Shown here in pieces: positions 17,905 to 26,624 of a DNA stretch of 64,000 nt; the first letter of the stretch is position 1, and every line of letters begins with the position of its first letter. The notes beneath the pieces were generated by a model. It had not been told where the DNA came from and ran no database searches. It saw only the letters and a program-made list of their open reading frames with translations. This DNA is from Arthrobacter mangrovi (GTDB lineage Bacteria > Actinomycetota > Actinomycetes > Actinomycetales > Micrococcaceae): positions 56,884 through 120,883 of the forward strand of contig NZ_BRVS01000009.1 of the NCBI RefSeq assembly GCF_026011795.1, read 5' to 3'. A program made the translations under genes and the position numbers.

Positions 17905-17933
17905 TTGACGGGCCGTGAAACGTCCCACAGAAT
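17905..17933 (+). promoter_or_regulatory. Candidate sigma-70-type promoter of the catabolic operon
   Basis: TTGACG at 17905-17910 and CAGAAT at 17928-17933 are separated by 17 bases. They lie about 70 bases before the ATG of the substrate-binding protein and just downstream of the inverted repeat. Confidence 0.5.
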
Positions 17934-18003
17934 CGTCTCCATACCGTTCAGCGGGTGGCAGTGTCAGCTACAGCCGCCCACGACGCGCATTCAGGAGACT
18001 TCC

Positions 18004-18852
18004 ATGTATAAAGGAATCAAGCTCACCGTGGCAGCATCGGCCGCCGTGTTGGCCCTTGCAGGCTGCGGTTCATCCGCGGCCAGCGGCGAAGAAGCCGCGG
18101 GCTCGGGGAAGGCCCCCGCCGGCCTGGTCAACGACGGGCAGGCGACGCTTTGCATCGACCCGGAGTACCCGCCGCTTGAGTACTACAAGGACGGCTCCGG
18201 GGGCGACATCATCGGTTTTGACGCCGACGCCGGCCGGGCGCTGGCCGAGCACTGGGGCGTCGAGGTCAAGTTCGAAGTCACGGCCTTCGACGGCCTGATG
18301 CCGGGGCTGCAGAGCCGCCGCTGCGACATGATCCTCGGCGGCCTCTACATGAGCGAAGAACGCCTCCAGGTCGCGGACGCCGCACCCATCATGAACGCCG
18401 GTCCGGCGATCCTCGCTTCCCCGGCCAAGGCCGAAGGGTTCAAGACCCCCACCGACCTGTGCGGCCTGAACGTGGCGGCCCAAGCGGCCTCCAGCAACGC
18501 GGCGCGGATCAAGGCACTCGCCGAGGAATGCTCGGCGGCGGGCAAGGAAGCCCCCAAGCTGACCGAGTACCCGAAGACGGCGGAAACCGTCCTCGCCGTG
18601 CTCAACGGCAAGGCGGACGCCCTGATCGAAACGAATGTGGCGGCGTCGTACATGGAGACCCAGAACGCGGGCAAACTCCAGGTGGCCCCCGGAGTCTTCG
18701 AGACGGACACCCAGTTCGGCGTCTTCACCCGCAAGGGCGACGACCTGAGCCCCGCGGTCGCCGAGGCCTTCAAGGCACTCCAGGCGGACGGAACCCTCAA
18801 GACCATCGCCGAGAAGTACAACCTCGATCCGGAAATCCTGGAAGTCAACTAA
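18004..18852 (+). CDS. ABC transporter substrate-binding lipoprotein (polar amino acid type)
   Basis: A 282-residue lipoprotein with a type II signal peptide and lipobox L-A-G-C near residue 20. The mature part is a family-3 solute-binding fold: L-C-I-D-P-E-Y-P-P-L-E-Y-Y near the start, G-F-D-A-D-A-G-R-A-L, a central D-L-C-G-L-N-V-A-A-Q and T-Q-F-G-V-F-T-R-K-G-D. It binds the substrate outside the membrane for the permease and ATPase that follow. ATG at 18004 follows CAGGAGA. A strong hairpin downstream can keep its transcript level above that of the rest of the operon. Confidence 0.9.
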   Translation: MYKGIKLTVAASAAVLALAGCGSSAASGEEAAGSGKAPAGLVNDGQATLCIDPEYPPLEYYKDGSGGDIIGFDADAGRALAEHWGVEVKFEVTAFDGLMPGLQSRRCDMILGGLYMSEERLQVADAAPIMNAGPAILASPAKAEGFKTPTDLCGLNVAAQAASSNAARIKALAEECSAAGKEAPKLTEYPKTAETVLAVLNGKADALIETNVAASYMETQNAGKLQVAPGVFETDTQFGVFTRKGDDLSPAVAEAFKALQADGTLKTIAEKYNLDPEILEVN

Positions 18853-18860
18853 GGCCAAGG

Positions 18861-18894
18861 CAGGGGCGCCGTCTCCGTTCAGGCGGCGCCCCTG
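18861..18894 (+). terminator. Intercistronic stem-loop after the substrate-binding gene
   Basis: CAGGGGCGCCG (18861-18871) pairs perfectly with 18884-18894 (11 bases, 12-base loop). It lies between the binding-protein gene and its permease within one operon, so it is more likely an attenuator or 3'-end stabiliser than a full stop. Confidence 0.65.
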
Positions 18895-18912
18895 CTCCTA
18901 GGAAGTGAATCC

Positions 18913-19647
18913 ATGCTGTTTGATCCCGAGATCTTTTTCCAGCAACTTGTCAGCCCCGAGTACATGTGGGGCGCGCTCATCTCCGTGGCGGTCGCCGTCC
19001 TGTCGCTGATCCTCGCCACGCTCATCGGCTTCTTCGTGGCCCTGGGCCGGACCTCGCGGAAGAGGTCGTTCCAGGCGCCGGCCAACGTTTACGTCTGGTT
19101 CTTCCGCGCCATCCCGGCGCTGCTGGTCCTGCTCATCATGTGGAACGCGCTGCCCCAGCTGATCCCCATCTTCAGCCAGGACTGGTTCACGCCCTTCATT
19201 GCCGCCTTCATCGGCCTGGGCCTCGTGGAGGCCGCCTTCATGGCCGAAATCATCCGCTCAGCCCTGCTGAGCGTGGACGAGGGCCAGTCGCTGGCCGGCC
19301 GGGCGCTGGGTATGTCGCCGACCAAGGTGATGCTCAAGATCACCCTGCCGCAGGCCATCCGTATCGCCCTGCCGCCCACAGGCAACGAGTTCATCGGCCT
19401 GGTGAAGTACTCCTCACTGGCGTCCGTGATCTCGCTGCGGGAGCTGCTGACCACTGCCCAGGTCGGCGTGAACATCACCTTCCGCTACGCCGAGTACTAC
19501 GCCGCCGCCATCATCTACTACCTGATCATCGTCACGATCCTGACCCTGCTGCAGAGCATGATCGAGAAGAAGTTCGCCTGGACGTCCAGGGCGACCGTGA
19601 AGAAGAGCCGGGCGCTGGCTCCCGCCGCGAAAGCAGGACTGTCATGA
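18913..19647 (+). CDS. Amino-acid-type ABC transporter permease
   Basis: A 244-residue HisM/GlnP-type permease. It has about five membrane segments, the E-A-A-x3-G-x9-I-x-L-P-like loop seen as G-Q-S-L-A-G-R-A-L-G-M-S-P...I-T-L-P-Q-A-I-R, and a late G-N-E-F-I-G-L-V-K-Y-S-S-L segment typical of the family. It forms the membrane channel of the importer. Its stop overlaps the next gene's ATG as ATGA. Confidence 0.9.
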   Translation: MLFDPEIFFQQLVSPEYMWGALISVAVAVLSLILATLIGFFVALGRTSRKRSFQAPANVYVWFFRAIPALLVLLIMWNALPQLIPIFSQDWFTPFIAAFIGLGLVEAAFMAEIIRSALLSVDEGQSLAGRALGMSPTKVMLKITLPQAIRIALPPTGNEFIGLVKYSSLASVISLRELLTTAQVGVNITFRYAEYYAAAIIYYLIIVTILTLLQSMIEKKFAWTSRATVKKSRALAPAAKAGLS

Positions 19648-20447
19648 CCCAGAGTGCAGCTGTAGCCCAGGAGGCTCCCGCCGTGAACCAGCCGATCCTG
19701 CATGTCGAAAACCTGCAGAAGGCCTACCATGGCCAGGAAGTCCTCAAGAGCGTCGACTTCGAAATCCGCAAGGGCCAGGTCAAGGCAGTACTGGGACCGT
19801 CGGGTTCGGGGAAGTCTACAATGCTCAGGCTGATGGCGCTGCTGGAACCCTCGGACGGCGGCAGCATCAAGCTGCGCGGCGAGACCATCGGCACCAAGGA
19901 GCACCGCGGACGCACGGTCCATCTTCCGGAACGCCTGCTGGCCAGGCAGCGCCAGGACATCGGCATGGTCTTCCAGAAGTTCAACCTGTTCCCCCACCTG
20001 CCGGCGGTGCGGAACGTCATGCTCGGGCTCACGTCGGTCAAGGGCGTGTCCCATCATGAGGCCCGGGAACTGGCCATGGAGATGCTGCAGCGCGTGGGCC
20101 TGGAGAACCGGGCCGAACACTATCCGTCGGAGCTCTCCGGCGGCCAGCAGCAGCGCGTCGCCATCGCCCGGGCGCTGGTGCTGAACCCTTCGGTCATGCT
20201 CTTCGACGAACCCACCTCCGCCCTGGACCCGGAACTGGTTGGCGAGGTCCTGGACGTGATGGAGAACCTCGCCGCGGACGGCATGACCATGATCGTGGTG
20301 ACCCACGAGGTCCGCTTCGCGAGCCGGGTTGCCAGCGAGGTGAGCCTGTTCGACGGCGGCGTGATCGTGGAGCAGGCCGCCCCGGACCAGTTCTTCAACA
20401 ATCCCAAGCATGAACGCACGAAGAGGTTCCTCAGCCATGTCCACTAA
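19644..20447 (+). CDS. Amino-acid-type ABC transporter ATP-binding protein
   Basis: A 267-residue GlnQ/HisP-type ATPase: Walker A GPSGSGKST, Q-loop M-V-F-Q-K-F-N-L-F-P, signature L-S-G-G-Q-Q-Q-R, Walker B V-M-L-F-D-E-P-T-S-A-L-D-P and switch His in V-V-T-H-E. It powers the importer. A short insertion after the first sheet (L-P-E-R-L-L-A-R-Q-R) is larger than in GlnQ. ATG at 19644 overlaps the permease stop; the gene end overlaps the next start by 11 bases, so translation is tightly coupled. Confidence 0.9.
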   Translation: MTQSAAVAQEAPAVNQPILHVENLQKAYHGQEVLKSVDFEIRKGQVKAVLGPSGSGKSTMLRLMALLEPSDGGSIKLRGETIGTKEHRGRTVHLPERLLARQRQDIGMVFQKFNLFPHLPAVRNVMLGLTSVKGVSHHEARELAMEMLQRVGLENRAEHYPSELSGGQQQRVAIARALVLNPSVMLFDEPTSALDPELVGEVLDVMENLAADGMTMIVVTHEVRFASRVASEVSLFDGGVIVEQAAPDQFFNNPKHERTKRFLSHVH

Positions 20448-21450
20448 CATCCCGAGCCGGGACCGGCCCCTTGCGGTCTACACGGACATGGACGACACGG
20501 ACTTCGCTCCCGGCGTCGCCCTGCTCGAATCCGCCGGGTTCGAGGTCCGCTACCTGGACAGCCAGGACCCGGAGGTCATCGCCCGGGAGTCGGCCGGTGC
20601 CGAAGCACTCCTGGCCGGCTACGCGCAGATCACCGCTGAGGTCATCGCGGTGCTGCCGCACCTGCGGATCATCGCCCTGATGTCGGTCGGCTTCAACAAC
20701 GTGGACATCGAGGCCGCCCGAAACCGCGGAATCTGGGTGACCAACATCCCCGCGGCAGCGACCGAGGAGGTGGCCACGCACGCGTTCGCGCTGGCACTGG
20801 CCGTCACCCGCGACATGCCCTTTTACGCCGGGCAGGTCCGCCGCGGAAACTGGAACGTCCGCAACGGCATCCTCCCGCCGCGGCTCAGCGAACGGCGCCT
20901 CGGGCTGGTCGGCCTCGGCCGGATCGGGCGCAAGCTCGGCACGCTGGCAGCTGCCACCTTTGGCGAAGTCGTCGGCTACGACCCGATGCTGCCGGACACC
21001 ACAGAGACCGCCGCTGACCTGCGGGCTGCCGGTATCCGCCGGGCGGACCTGGACGAGGTGCTCCGGACTGCGGACGTCCTCTCGCTCCACGTGCCGCTGA
21101 CTCCCGAGACCGAGCACTTCATCGACGCAGACGCGATCCGCAGGATGCCCGCGGGCAGCTACCTGGTCAACGTCAGCCGCGGGCAGCTCCTCCATGTCCC
21201 GGCCGTCGTCGAGGCCCTCGACAGCGGGCACCTCGCCGGCGTAGCCGTGGACGTCCTCGACCAGGAGCCGCCGGCCGCGGACCACCCGCTCGTCGCCCAT
21301 CCGCGAGCTTTGGTCACACCGCACGTGGCCTACCTGTCGGACCGCACGGATTCCGAATACGTGCGCCAGCAGGCCCAGAACGTCGTCAGCTGGCTCCGGC
21401 ACGGAACGCCGGACACTCCCCTGTTCCCGCTGGAATCCGTCCAGGCCTGA
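20437..21450 (+). CDS. D-2-hydroxyacid dehydrogenase family protein
   Basis: A 337-residue NAD-dependent oxidoreductase of the C-terminal-binding-protein/D-2-hydroxyacid dehydrogenase family. It has the nucleotide-binding motif G-L-V-G-L-G-R-I-G-R and the catalytic triad R248 (in N-V-S-R-G), E277 (in Q-E-P-P) and H296 (in T-P-H-V-A-Y). It should interconvert a 2-keto acid and a D-2-hydroxy acid. It overlaps the ATPase gene by 11 bases, which ties it to the imported compound. The physiological substrate is unknown. Confidence 0.85.
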   Translation: MSTNIPSRDRPLAVYTDMDDTDFAPGVALLESAGFEVRYLDSQDPEVIARESAGAEALLAGYAQITAEVIAVLPHLRIIALMSVGFNNVDIEAARNRGIWVTNIPAAATEEVATHAFALALAVTRDMPFYAGQVRRGNWNVRNGILPPRLSERRLGLVGLGRIGRKLGTLAAATFGEVVGYDPMLPDTTETAADLRAAGIRRADLDEVLRTADVLSLHVPLTPETEHFIDADAIRRMPAGSYLVNVSRGQLLHVPAVVEALDSGHLAGVAVDVLDQEPPAADHPLVAHPRALVTPHVAYLSDRTDSEYVRQQAQNVVSWLRHGTPDTPLFPLESVQA

Positions 21451-21486
21451 TCCCCTTCCTCCGCACCACTTTCCCAGGAGCACGAC

Positions 21487-23208
21487 TTGCGCAAACTCCA
21501 GAGCTTCCACCGGCAGTCCTTCGGCCACGTGCCCGTGATTGTCACCGCCCGGACCATCCATACCCTGTCCGACGGCGATCCCTCCCCCGAGGCCTTCCTC
21601 ACCTTTGGTCCGGACATCGTCGCCACGGGGACCGTGGCCCAGTGCCGCGGGGCGGCCGCCCGCCTGACCATGGCGGAACCGCAGCTGCAGGACTTCGGCG
21701 ATGCCGCCGTCGTTCCCGGATTCGTTGACCCGCACGCCCACCCGCTGATGCTGGGCCAGATGATGAGCTGGGTGGACTGCGGCCCGGGCAAGGCTGCGAG
21801 CATCCCCGAGATCGTCGCGCTGCTGAAGGCGGCGGCGGAAACGACGCCGCAGGGGCTGCCGGTGCGCGGCTACGGCTACGAGCACCGCAACCTTGCCGAA
21901 GGGCGCCATCCGACCCGGCAGGAACTGGACCAGGTCGCGACTGACCGCGAGGTCTACCTGATGAACGCGTCGGGCCACGGCGGCGTAGTGAATTCCTTCA
22001 CCTTCACTTTGCACGGCGTCACCCGGGACACGCCGGACCCGCAGGGCGGTGTCTTCTTCCGTGACGCGGACGGCGAACTCACCGGCGAACTCTCGGACGC
22101 CGCCTGCAACATCCTCACCGGACTCGACGGGGTCAAGGTCGGCCACCACGGCCCGAACTTCCACTTGGCGGACGAGCCGGACGAGCACCTGCGGCAGCTG
22201 CAGGCCGCGCAGGAGAATTTCCTGGCCGGCGGCGTCAGCACCATCGGCGACTGCCAGGTGTCCAGGCGCGAGTTCGACATGTACCTGCGGCTGGCCGAGC
22301 AGGACCAGCTCAAGACCCGGGTCAGCATGTACCTGCTCTCCCACCTGCTCGACGACGCGCTGGAGATGGGCCTGCACGGCCAGTTCGGCAACGCGCACCT
22401 GAGCTTCGCCGGCATCAAGTTCTACGCCGACGGCACCCTCGGCGGCTGGACCGCGTACTTCCCCGACGGCTACGTCGGTGATCCCTGCCGCACCGGCCAG
22501 CTCTACCACGAGCCGGCGGACTATGCGGGGCTGATCCGCAAGGCCCACCTCGCCGGGCTGCAGACCGCCACGCACGCCCAGTCCCCCACCGCGCTCGAAA
22601 TGGTCATCTCCGCGATAGAAGCAGCGCAGGCTGAACGCCCGGATCCGGACGCCCGCCACCGCATCGAGCACTGCGGCCTCCCGACCCCGGAGCAGATCCG
22701 GCGCATGGCCGCCGCAGGCATCTACCCGGTCAACCAGCCGCAGCACTACTACAACTGGGGCGAGGGCGTCACCGCGGCCATCGGTACCCCCGGCGAGCGC
22801 TTCAACCCGCTGGGCGAATTCGTTGCCGAGGGCGTGACCGTGACGCTGAGCTCGGACGCTCCGGTTGCCGAACCGCGTCCGCTGGAGGCCATCCAGGCCG
22901 CCGTCACCCGCGTCACCCGGCTGGGCCACCGGCTCGGGTCGGACAACCTGCGCATCTCGGCCCGCGAGGCACTGATCGGCCACACCCTCAACGGGGCCAA
23001 GGCTCTTGGCCGCGAGCACGAGCTCGGCTCCCTGGAACCGGGCAAGCGCGCCGACTTCGCCGTCCTGGCCGCGGACCCGCTCGCCGCAGCCCCTGAGGAG
23101 ATCGGCAGCATCCGCGTCCTGCAGACCTGGATCGACGGCGCCTGCCGGTTCACTGCGGACCAGACCACCGAACCGGCGGCCGCCTTGTCCGCCGCGAGCG
23201 CGCGTTAG
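21487..23208 (+). CDS. YtcJ-type amidohydrolase
   Basis: A 573-residue metal-dependent amidohydrolase (Amidohydro_3, YtcJ/LAF3 type). It has a metal-binding H-x-H (V-D-P-H-A-H-P about residue 80), a central G-I-K-F-Y-A-D-G-T-L-G-G strand with a probable bridging lysine, the H-A-Q and H-R-I-E-H-C-G histidine motifs, a late L-S-S-D-A-P aspartate, and an L-E-P-G-K-R-A-D-F-A-V-L end. The start is TTG at 21487 after CAGGAGCACGAC. It probably hydrolyses an amide or a cyclic C-N bond of the imported compound or its intermediate. Confidence 0.85.
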   Translation: MRKLQSFHRQSFGHVPVIVTARTIHTLSDGDPSPEAFLTFGPDIVATGTVAQCRGAAARLTMAEPQLQDFGDAAVVPGFVDPHAHPLMLGQMMSWVDCGPGKAASIPEIVALLKAAAETTPQGLPVRGYGYEHRNLAEGRHPTRQELDQVATDREVYLMNASGHGGVVNSFTFTLHGVTRDTPDPQGGVFFRDADGELTGELSDAACNILTGLDGVKVGHHGPNFHLADEPDEHLRQLQAAQENFLAGGVSTIGDCQVSRREFDMYLRLAEQDQLKTRVSMYLLSHLLDDALEMGLHGQFGNAHLSFAGIKFYADGTLGGWTAYFPDGYVGDPCRTGQLYHEPADYAGLIRKAHLAGLQTATHAQSPTALEMVISAIEAAQAERPDPDARHRIEHCGLPTPEQIRRMAAAGIYPVNQPQHYYNWGEGVTAAIGTPGERFNPLGEFVAEGVTVTLSSDAPVAEPRPLEAIQAAVTRVTRLGHRLGSDNLRISAREALIGHTLNGAKALGREHELGSLEPGKRADFAVLAADPLAAAPEEIGSIRVLQTWIDGACRFTADQTTEPAAALSAASAR

Positions 23209-23217
23209 GAGCCCGGC

Positions 23218-24852
23218 ATGGAAACACTCGGCCACGTCGAGGCCCCGCCCGTCCTCATCCCGACGGACAACGCGGGCCTCGCCATCATGACGGTGCTGCG
23301 CAACTACGGCATCGACACCATCTTCGGCATCCCCGGCACCCACAACTTGGAGTTCTACCGCCATCTGCAGCCGCTGGGCATCCGCCCGGTCACCACCCGG
23401 CACGAGCAGGGCGCCGGCTACGCGGCGGACGGCTGGTCGCAGCAGACCGGCCTGCCCGGCGTCGTCATCACCACCTCCGGGCCCGGCCTGCTCAACGCGC
23501 TCTCCGCCGCCGGCACCGCCTACTGCGAATCGCGGCCGCTGATCGTGCTCTCCCCTGGCGCCCCGGAGGGCGAGGAGTTCGCGGACATCGGCGCCCTGCA
23601 CGAAACCAAGGACGCCACTGCAGCCGCCGGCGCCATCGTGGAGTGGAGCCGCCGCGTGCACAGCGCCCGCGAAGCGGTGGAGGCGGTTCACGACGCGTTC
23701 GAGCTGTTCCGCTACGGCCGGCCCCGCCCGGTCCACATCGAGGTCCCGCTCAACGTGCTGGAGACTTCGCACGGCTGCCCGGCCGAGCTGCTCGATGACC
23801 GTCACCGCCGGGCACCCGCAGGGGCGGACGACGGCGGCGTGCTGGCCGCCGCGGACATCCTGCGTTCCGCTGAGCGGCCGGTGATCCTGGCCGGCGGCGG
23901 TGCGCTCCCGGCCGATGCCGGCGTGCGGCGGCTGGCAGAAATCCTGCAGGCCCCGGTCGTCACCTCGCTCAACGGCAAGGCCGCGATTCCGGAAGACCAC
24001 CCGCTGTCCCTCGGCTCCAACATCCGGCTCCCCGGCGCGCAGGAACTCTGCAACGGGGCTGACGTGCTGCTCATCATCGGTTCCAAGGTCGGCGAGGCGG
24101 AAATGTGGGGCGGCGCCGTTACCCCGAGGGGCACCGTCGTCCGGATCGACATCCTCGAATCCCAGCTGCGGAAGAATGTACAGGCGGACCTTGGGCTGGT
24201 AGGCGACGCCGCCGCCGTCGTACCCCAACTGGTGACGGCACTGGACGGGCACCAGGCCCCGGCCATAGACCTCGCTGACCTGCGCGCCGGGCTGGAGCAG
24301 CAGGCCCGCGCGCTCTCGCCCGAGCTCGCCGCCATCGCGGAGACCATTGGCCAGGCGGTCGCGCCGGAGACCATTATCGGCGGCGACTCCTCGCAGATCA
24401 CCTACTTCGGCACGTCCACGTTCATCCCGCAGCGCCAGCCGCACAGCCTGCTGTACACACCGGCCTACGCCACGCTCGGTTACGGCCTGCCCGCGTCCAT
24501 CGGCGCCAAGATCGCCGCCCCGGAACGGCCGGTGGTCTGCGTCGCCGGCGACGGCGCCCTGATGTTCGCTATCCAGGAGCTGGCCACCGCCGTCGAACAG
24601 AGCCTGGACCTGACCGTGGTCTGCGTGGACAACGGCGGCTACGCCGAAATCCGGCAGAACGAACGCGACCGCGGCATGCCCGAAGTCGGCGTCAACCTCC
24701 ACCAGCCCGACTGGGCCGCCCTCGCCACCGCCTTCGGCGGGCACGGCCGCCGCATCGAAACGCACCAGCAGCTGGCCGACGCCCTGCGGGACGCCCAGTC
24801 CGCCGGCGGCCTGCAGCTCATCCACGTCCCCCTCGCCCGGCTCGCCAGCTGA
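23218..24852 (+). CDS. Thiamine-diphosphate-dependent enzyme (acetolactate synthase/AruI-like)
   Basis: A 544-residue three-domain ThDP enzyme. The N-terminal PYR domain has F-G-I-P-G-T-H-N-L-E-F-Y-R and the activating glutamate in T-R-H-E-Q-G-A-G-Y. The middle domain is about residues 205-340. The C-terminal PP domain has G-D-G-A-L-M-F...V-D-N-G-G-Y, the Mg-ThDP motif. The PYR motif and the R-Y-G-R-P-R-P-V-H-I-E-V-P-L segment recall 5-guanidino-2-oxopentanoate decarboxylase (AruI) as well as acetolactate synthases. A 2-keto-acid decarboxylase role fits the neighbouring hydroxyacid dehydrogenase. ATG follows TTAGGAG. Confidence 0.8.
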   Translation: METLGHVEAPPVLIPTDNAGLAIMTVLRNYGIDTIFGIPGTHNLEFYRHLQPLGIRPVTTRHEQGAGYAADGWSQQTGLPGVVITTSGPGLLNALSAAGTAYCESRPLIVLSPGAPEGEEFADIGALHETKDATAAAGAIVEWSRRVHSAREAVEAVHDAFELFRYGRPRPVHIEVPLNVLETSHGCPAELLDDRHRRAPAGADDGGVLAAADILRSAERPVILAGGGALPADAGVRRLAEILQAPVVTSLNGKAAIPEDHPLSLGSNIRLPGAQELCNGADVLLIIGSKVGEAEMWGGAVTPRGTVVRIDILESQLRKNVQADLGLVGDAAAVVPQLVTALDGHQAPAIDLADLRAGLEQQARALSPELAAIAETIGQAVAPETIIGGDSSQITYFGTSTFIPQRQPHSLLYTPAYATLGYGLPASIGAKIAAPERPVVCVAGDGALMFAIQELATAVEQSLDLTVVCVDNGGYAEIRQNERDRGMPEVGVNLHQPDWAALATAFGGHGRRIETHQQLADALRDAQSAGGLQLIHVPLARLAS

Positions 24853-24885
24853 ACCGGCACCGCAAGATTCCAAGGAGCACTCCCC

Positions 24886-26496
24886 ATGACCGACGTCCTG
24901 CCCGACGCCGCCACCGCCGGCCTGACCGGCGCAGCCAAGTCCACCGCACGCGCCTGGATCGAAGCGAACATGCCGCGCCTGTCCGAGTGGCACCGGCACA
25001 TCTGGGAACTGGCCGAACCGGCCTGGCGCGAGTACCAGTCCGCGGCCTGGTACGTGGCCAAGCTGCGCGAGGAAGGCTTCGAGGTCGAGGCCGGCAGCGG
25101 CGGCATGCCCACCGCCTTCAGCGCCAGCTGGAGCAACGGCGACGGCGGCCCCGTCCTGCTCACCTACGCCGAGTACGACGCGGTGCCCGGCAACTGCCAG
25201 GCCGCAGGCCATCAGGAGGAACCGCGCCAAGGGCTCAGCGAGTTCGCTCCCGGGCATACGGACCCGCACTCGGCGCTGGGTATGTCCACCCTCGCCGGCC
25301 TGCTCGCCACCAAGCATGCCATGGAGGTCCACGGCATCGCCGGCACCCTGAAGTACACCGGCGAACCAGCCGAGAAGGTGCAGGGCTCCAAGGTGGTGCA
25401 CGGCCTGTGCGGCTATTACGACGACGTGGACGCGATCGTCAGCTTCCACCCCTTCTACATGCTGCCGCTGTGCAACACCGCCCGCTGGGACACCCAGTGC
25501 GGCAGCTACTACAGCAAGGTCTACACCTTCGTCTGCGACCAGCCCGAGACCTGGCAGCTGTCGGCCAACCCCAACTCACCCATCCCGGCCTCGCACTCCG
25601 CCGCCCGGGCGCCCGGAGCCAACGTCGCGCTGATGAGCATGTACAGCTCGTCCCGCATCATGCAGGACGCCATGTTGCCGAGCTTCGGCGGCTGGTCCCT
25701 GTCGGATGCCATCTTCACCCACGGCCAAGCTACCGCGGACAACCTGCCGGCGCGGATCGCGCAGATCCAGTACTCCTGGCGCTGCCCCACCATCGAGATG
25801 GCCGAGCACGTCCTCGCCGTCCTCGACCGCAACGCTGAGCACGCAGCCGCCATGGCGCACTGCCGGCTCGAAACCACCTGGGTCGCCCGCAACCGGCCCG
25901 GCCGCACCAACCACGTCCTCGCGCAGAAGCTCTACGACAACCTCGCCGACGTCGGCGCGCCCGTCTATGGCCCTGAAGCTATTGCCGCCGCCCGGAACAT
26001 CCAGCGGAACCTCGGGCTCGAGCCCATGGACAAGCCCTTCCTTGACGAGTGCCAGCAGCTCATCACGCCGCAGGATGCCGAGGCAGCACTGCGCGAGCAC
26101 ATGGCCCCCTGGCAGAAGAACTGGACCAGCGACGACTACGTCGAAATGACGCACTACGCCCCGACCGTCCGCTTCTACGTCTCCCGGCCCGCGCTCAAAC
26201 CCGCCCCCGGCAACGGCGCCTACCCTGGCTGGGTCATGAACGCCCTCGGCGGCATCCCCGCGACCATCGACCCCACCATCGAAACCGCTGGCAAAACCAT
26301 CGCCGGCACCTTCGTCGACCTGCTCACCCAACCCGACGTCCTAGCCGAAGCCCGCACCGAATACGATCGCCGCGTTTCGGAAGATCCCATGCCACCACTC
26401 CTCGACCCGGACTTCATGCCGCCCACCGAACTCGCCTGGCCCGACTACGCCACGGACCAGACCGGCTCCCGCACGTGGCACCCCAAGTCAATCTGA
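24886..26496 (+). CDS. M20-family amidohydrolase (AbgB-like)
   Basis: A 536-residue M20/peptidase-D-type metallo-hydrolase. An early E-P-A-W-R-E-Y segment, the metal-region T-Y-A-E-Y-D-A-V-P-G-N (about residues 90-100), and G-T-L-K-Y-T-G-E-P-A-E-K-V-Q-G-S-K around residue 160 match AbgB-type aminobenzoyl-glutamate and N-acyl-amino-acid hydrolases. It probably cleaves an N-acyl or N-aroyl amino acid. It has a clear AAGGAG site and is the last gene of the operon. Length is longer than the usual 400-480, with an extended C-terminal part of unclear role. Confidence 0.8.
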   Translation: MTDVLPDAATAGLTGAAKSTARAWIEANMPRLSEWHRHIWELAEPAWREYQSAAWYVAKLREEGFEVEAGSGGMPTAFSASWSNGDGGPVLLTYAEYDAVPGNCQAAGHQEEPRQGLSEFAPGHTDPHSALGMSTLAGLLATKHAMEVHGIAGTLKYTGEPAEKVQGSKVVHGLCGYYDDVDAIVSFHPFYMLPLCNTARWDTQCGSYYSKVYTFVCDQPETWQLSANPNSPIPASHSAARAPGANVALMSMYSSSRIMQDAMLPSFGGWSLSDAIFTHGQATADNLPARIAQIQYSWRCPTIEMAEHVLAVLDRNAEHAAAMAHCRLETTWVARNRPGRTNHVLAQKLYDNLADVGAPVYGPEAIAAARNIQRNLGLEPMDKPFLDECQQLITPQDAEAALREHMAPWQKNWTSDDYVEMTHYAPTVRFYVSRPALKPAPGNGAYPGWVMNALGGIPATIDPTIETAGKTIAGTFVDLLTQPDVLAEARTEYDRRVSEDPMPPLLDPDFMPPTELAWPDYATDQTGSRTWHPKSI

Positions 26497-26587
26497 CATG
26501 CAATGAGGAGCATAGCGGTCTACGTCCATTCCATAAGTTGAGCGCGGGCAGAATCCCGCCCAGAACTACACAGTGGCGTCGATTTAC

Positions 26588-26624
26588 TGCAGTCTCTAAG
26601 TCAGCTACTTGATAATAGACTGCA
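26588..26624. repeat. Inverted repeat spanning the end of the DUF4435 gene
   Basis: TGCAGTCT (26588-26595) and AGACTGCA (26617-26624) are perfect eight-base arms that straddle the stop codon at 26605. It could help end the minus-strand transcript; no T-tract follows. Confidence 0.35.

Noticed and set aside
20431..25449. Open frame of more than 1600 codons on the minus strand
   Set aside because: It is antisense to five well-supported genes (hydroxyacid dehydrogenase to M20 hydrolase); its composition is that of a third-position GC shadow with no recognisable domain.
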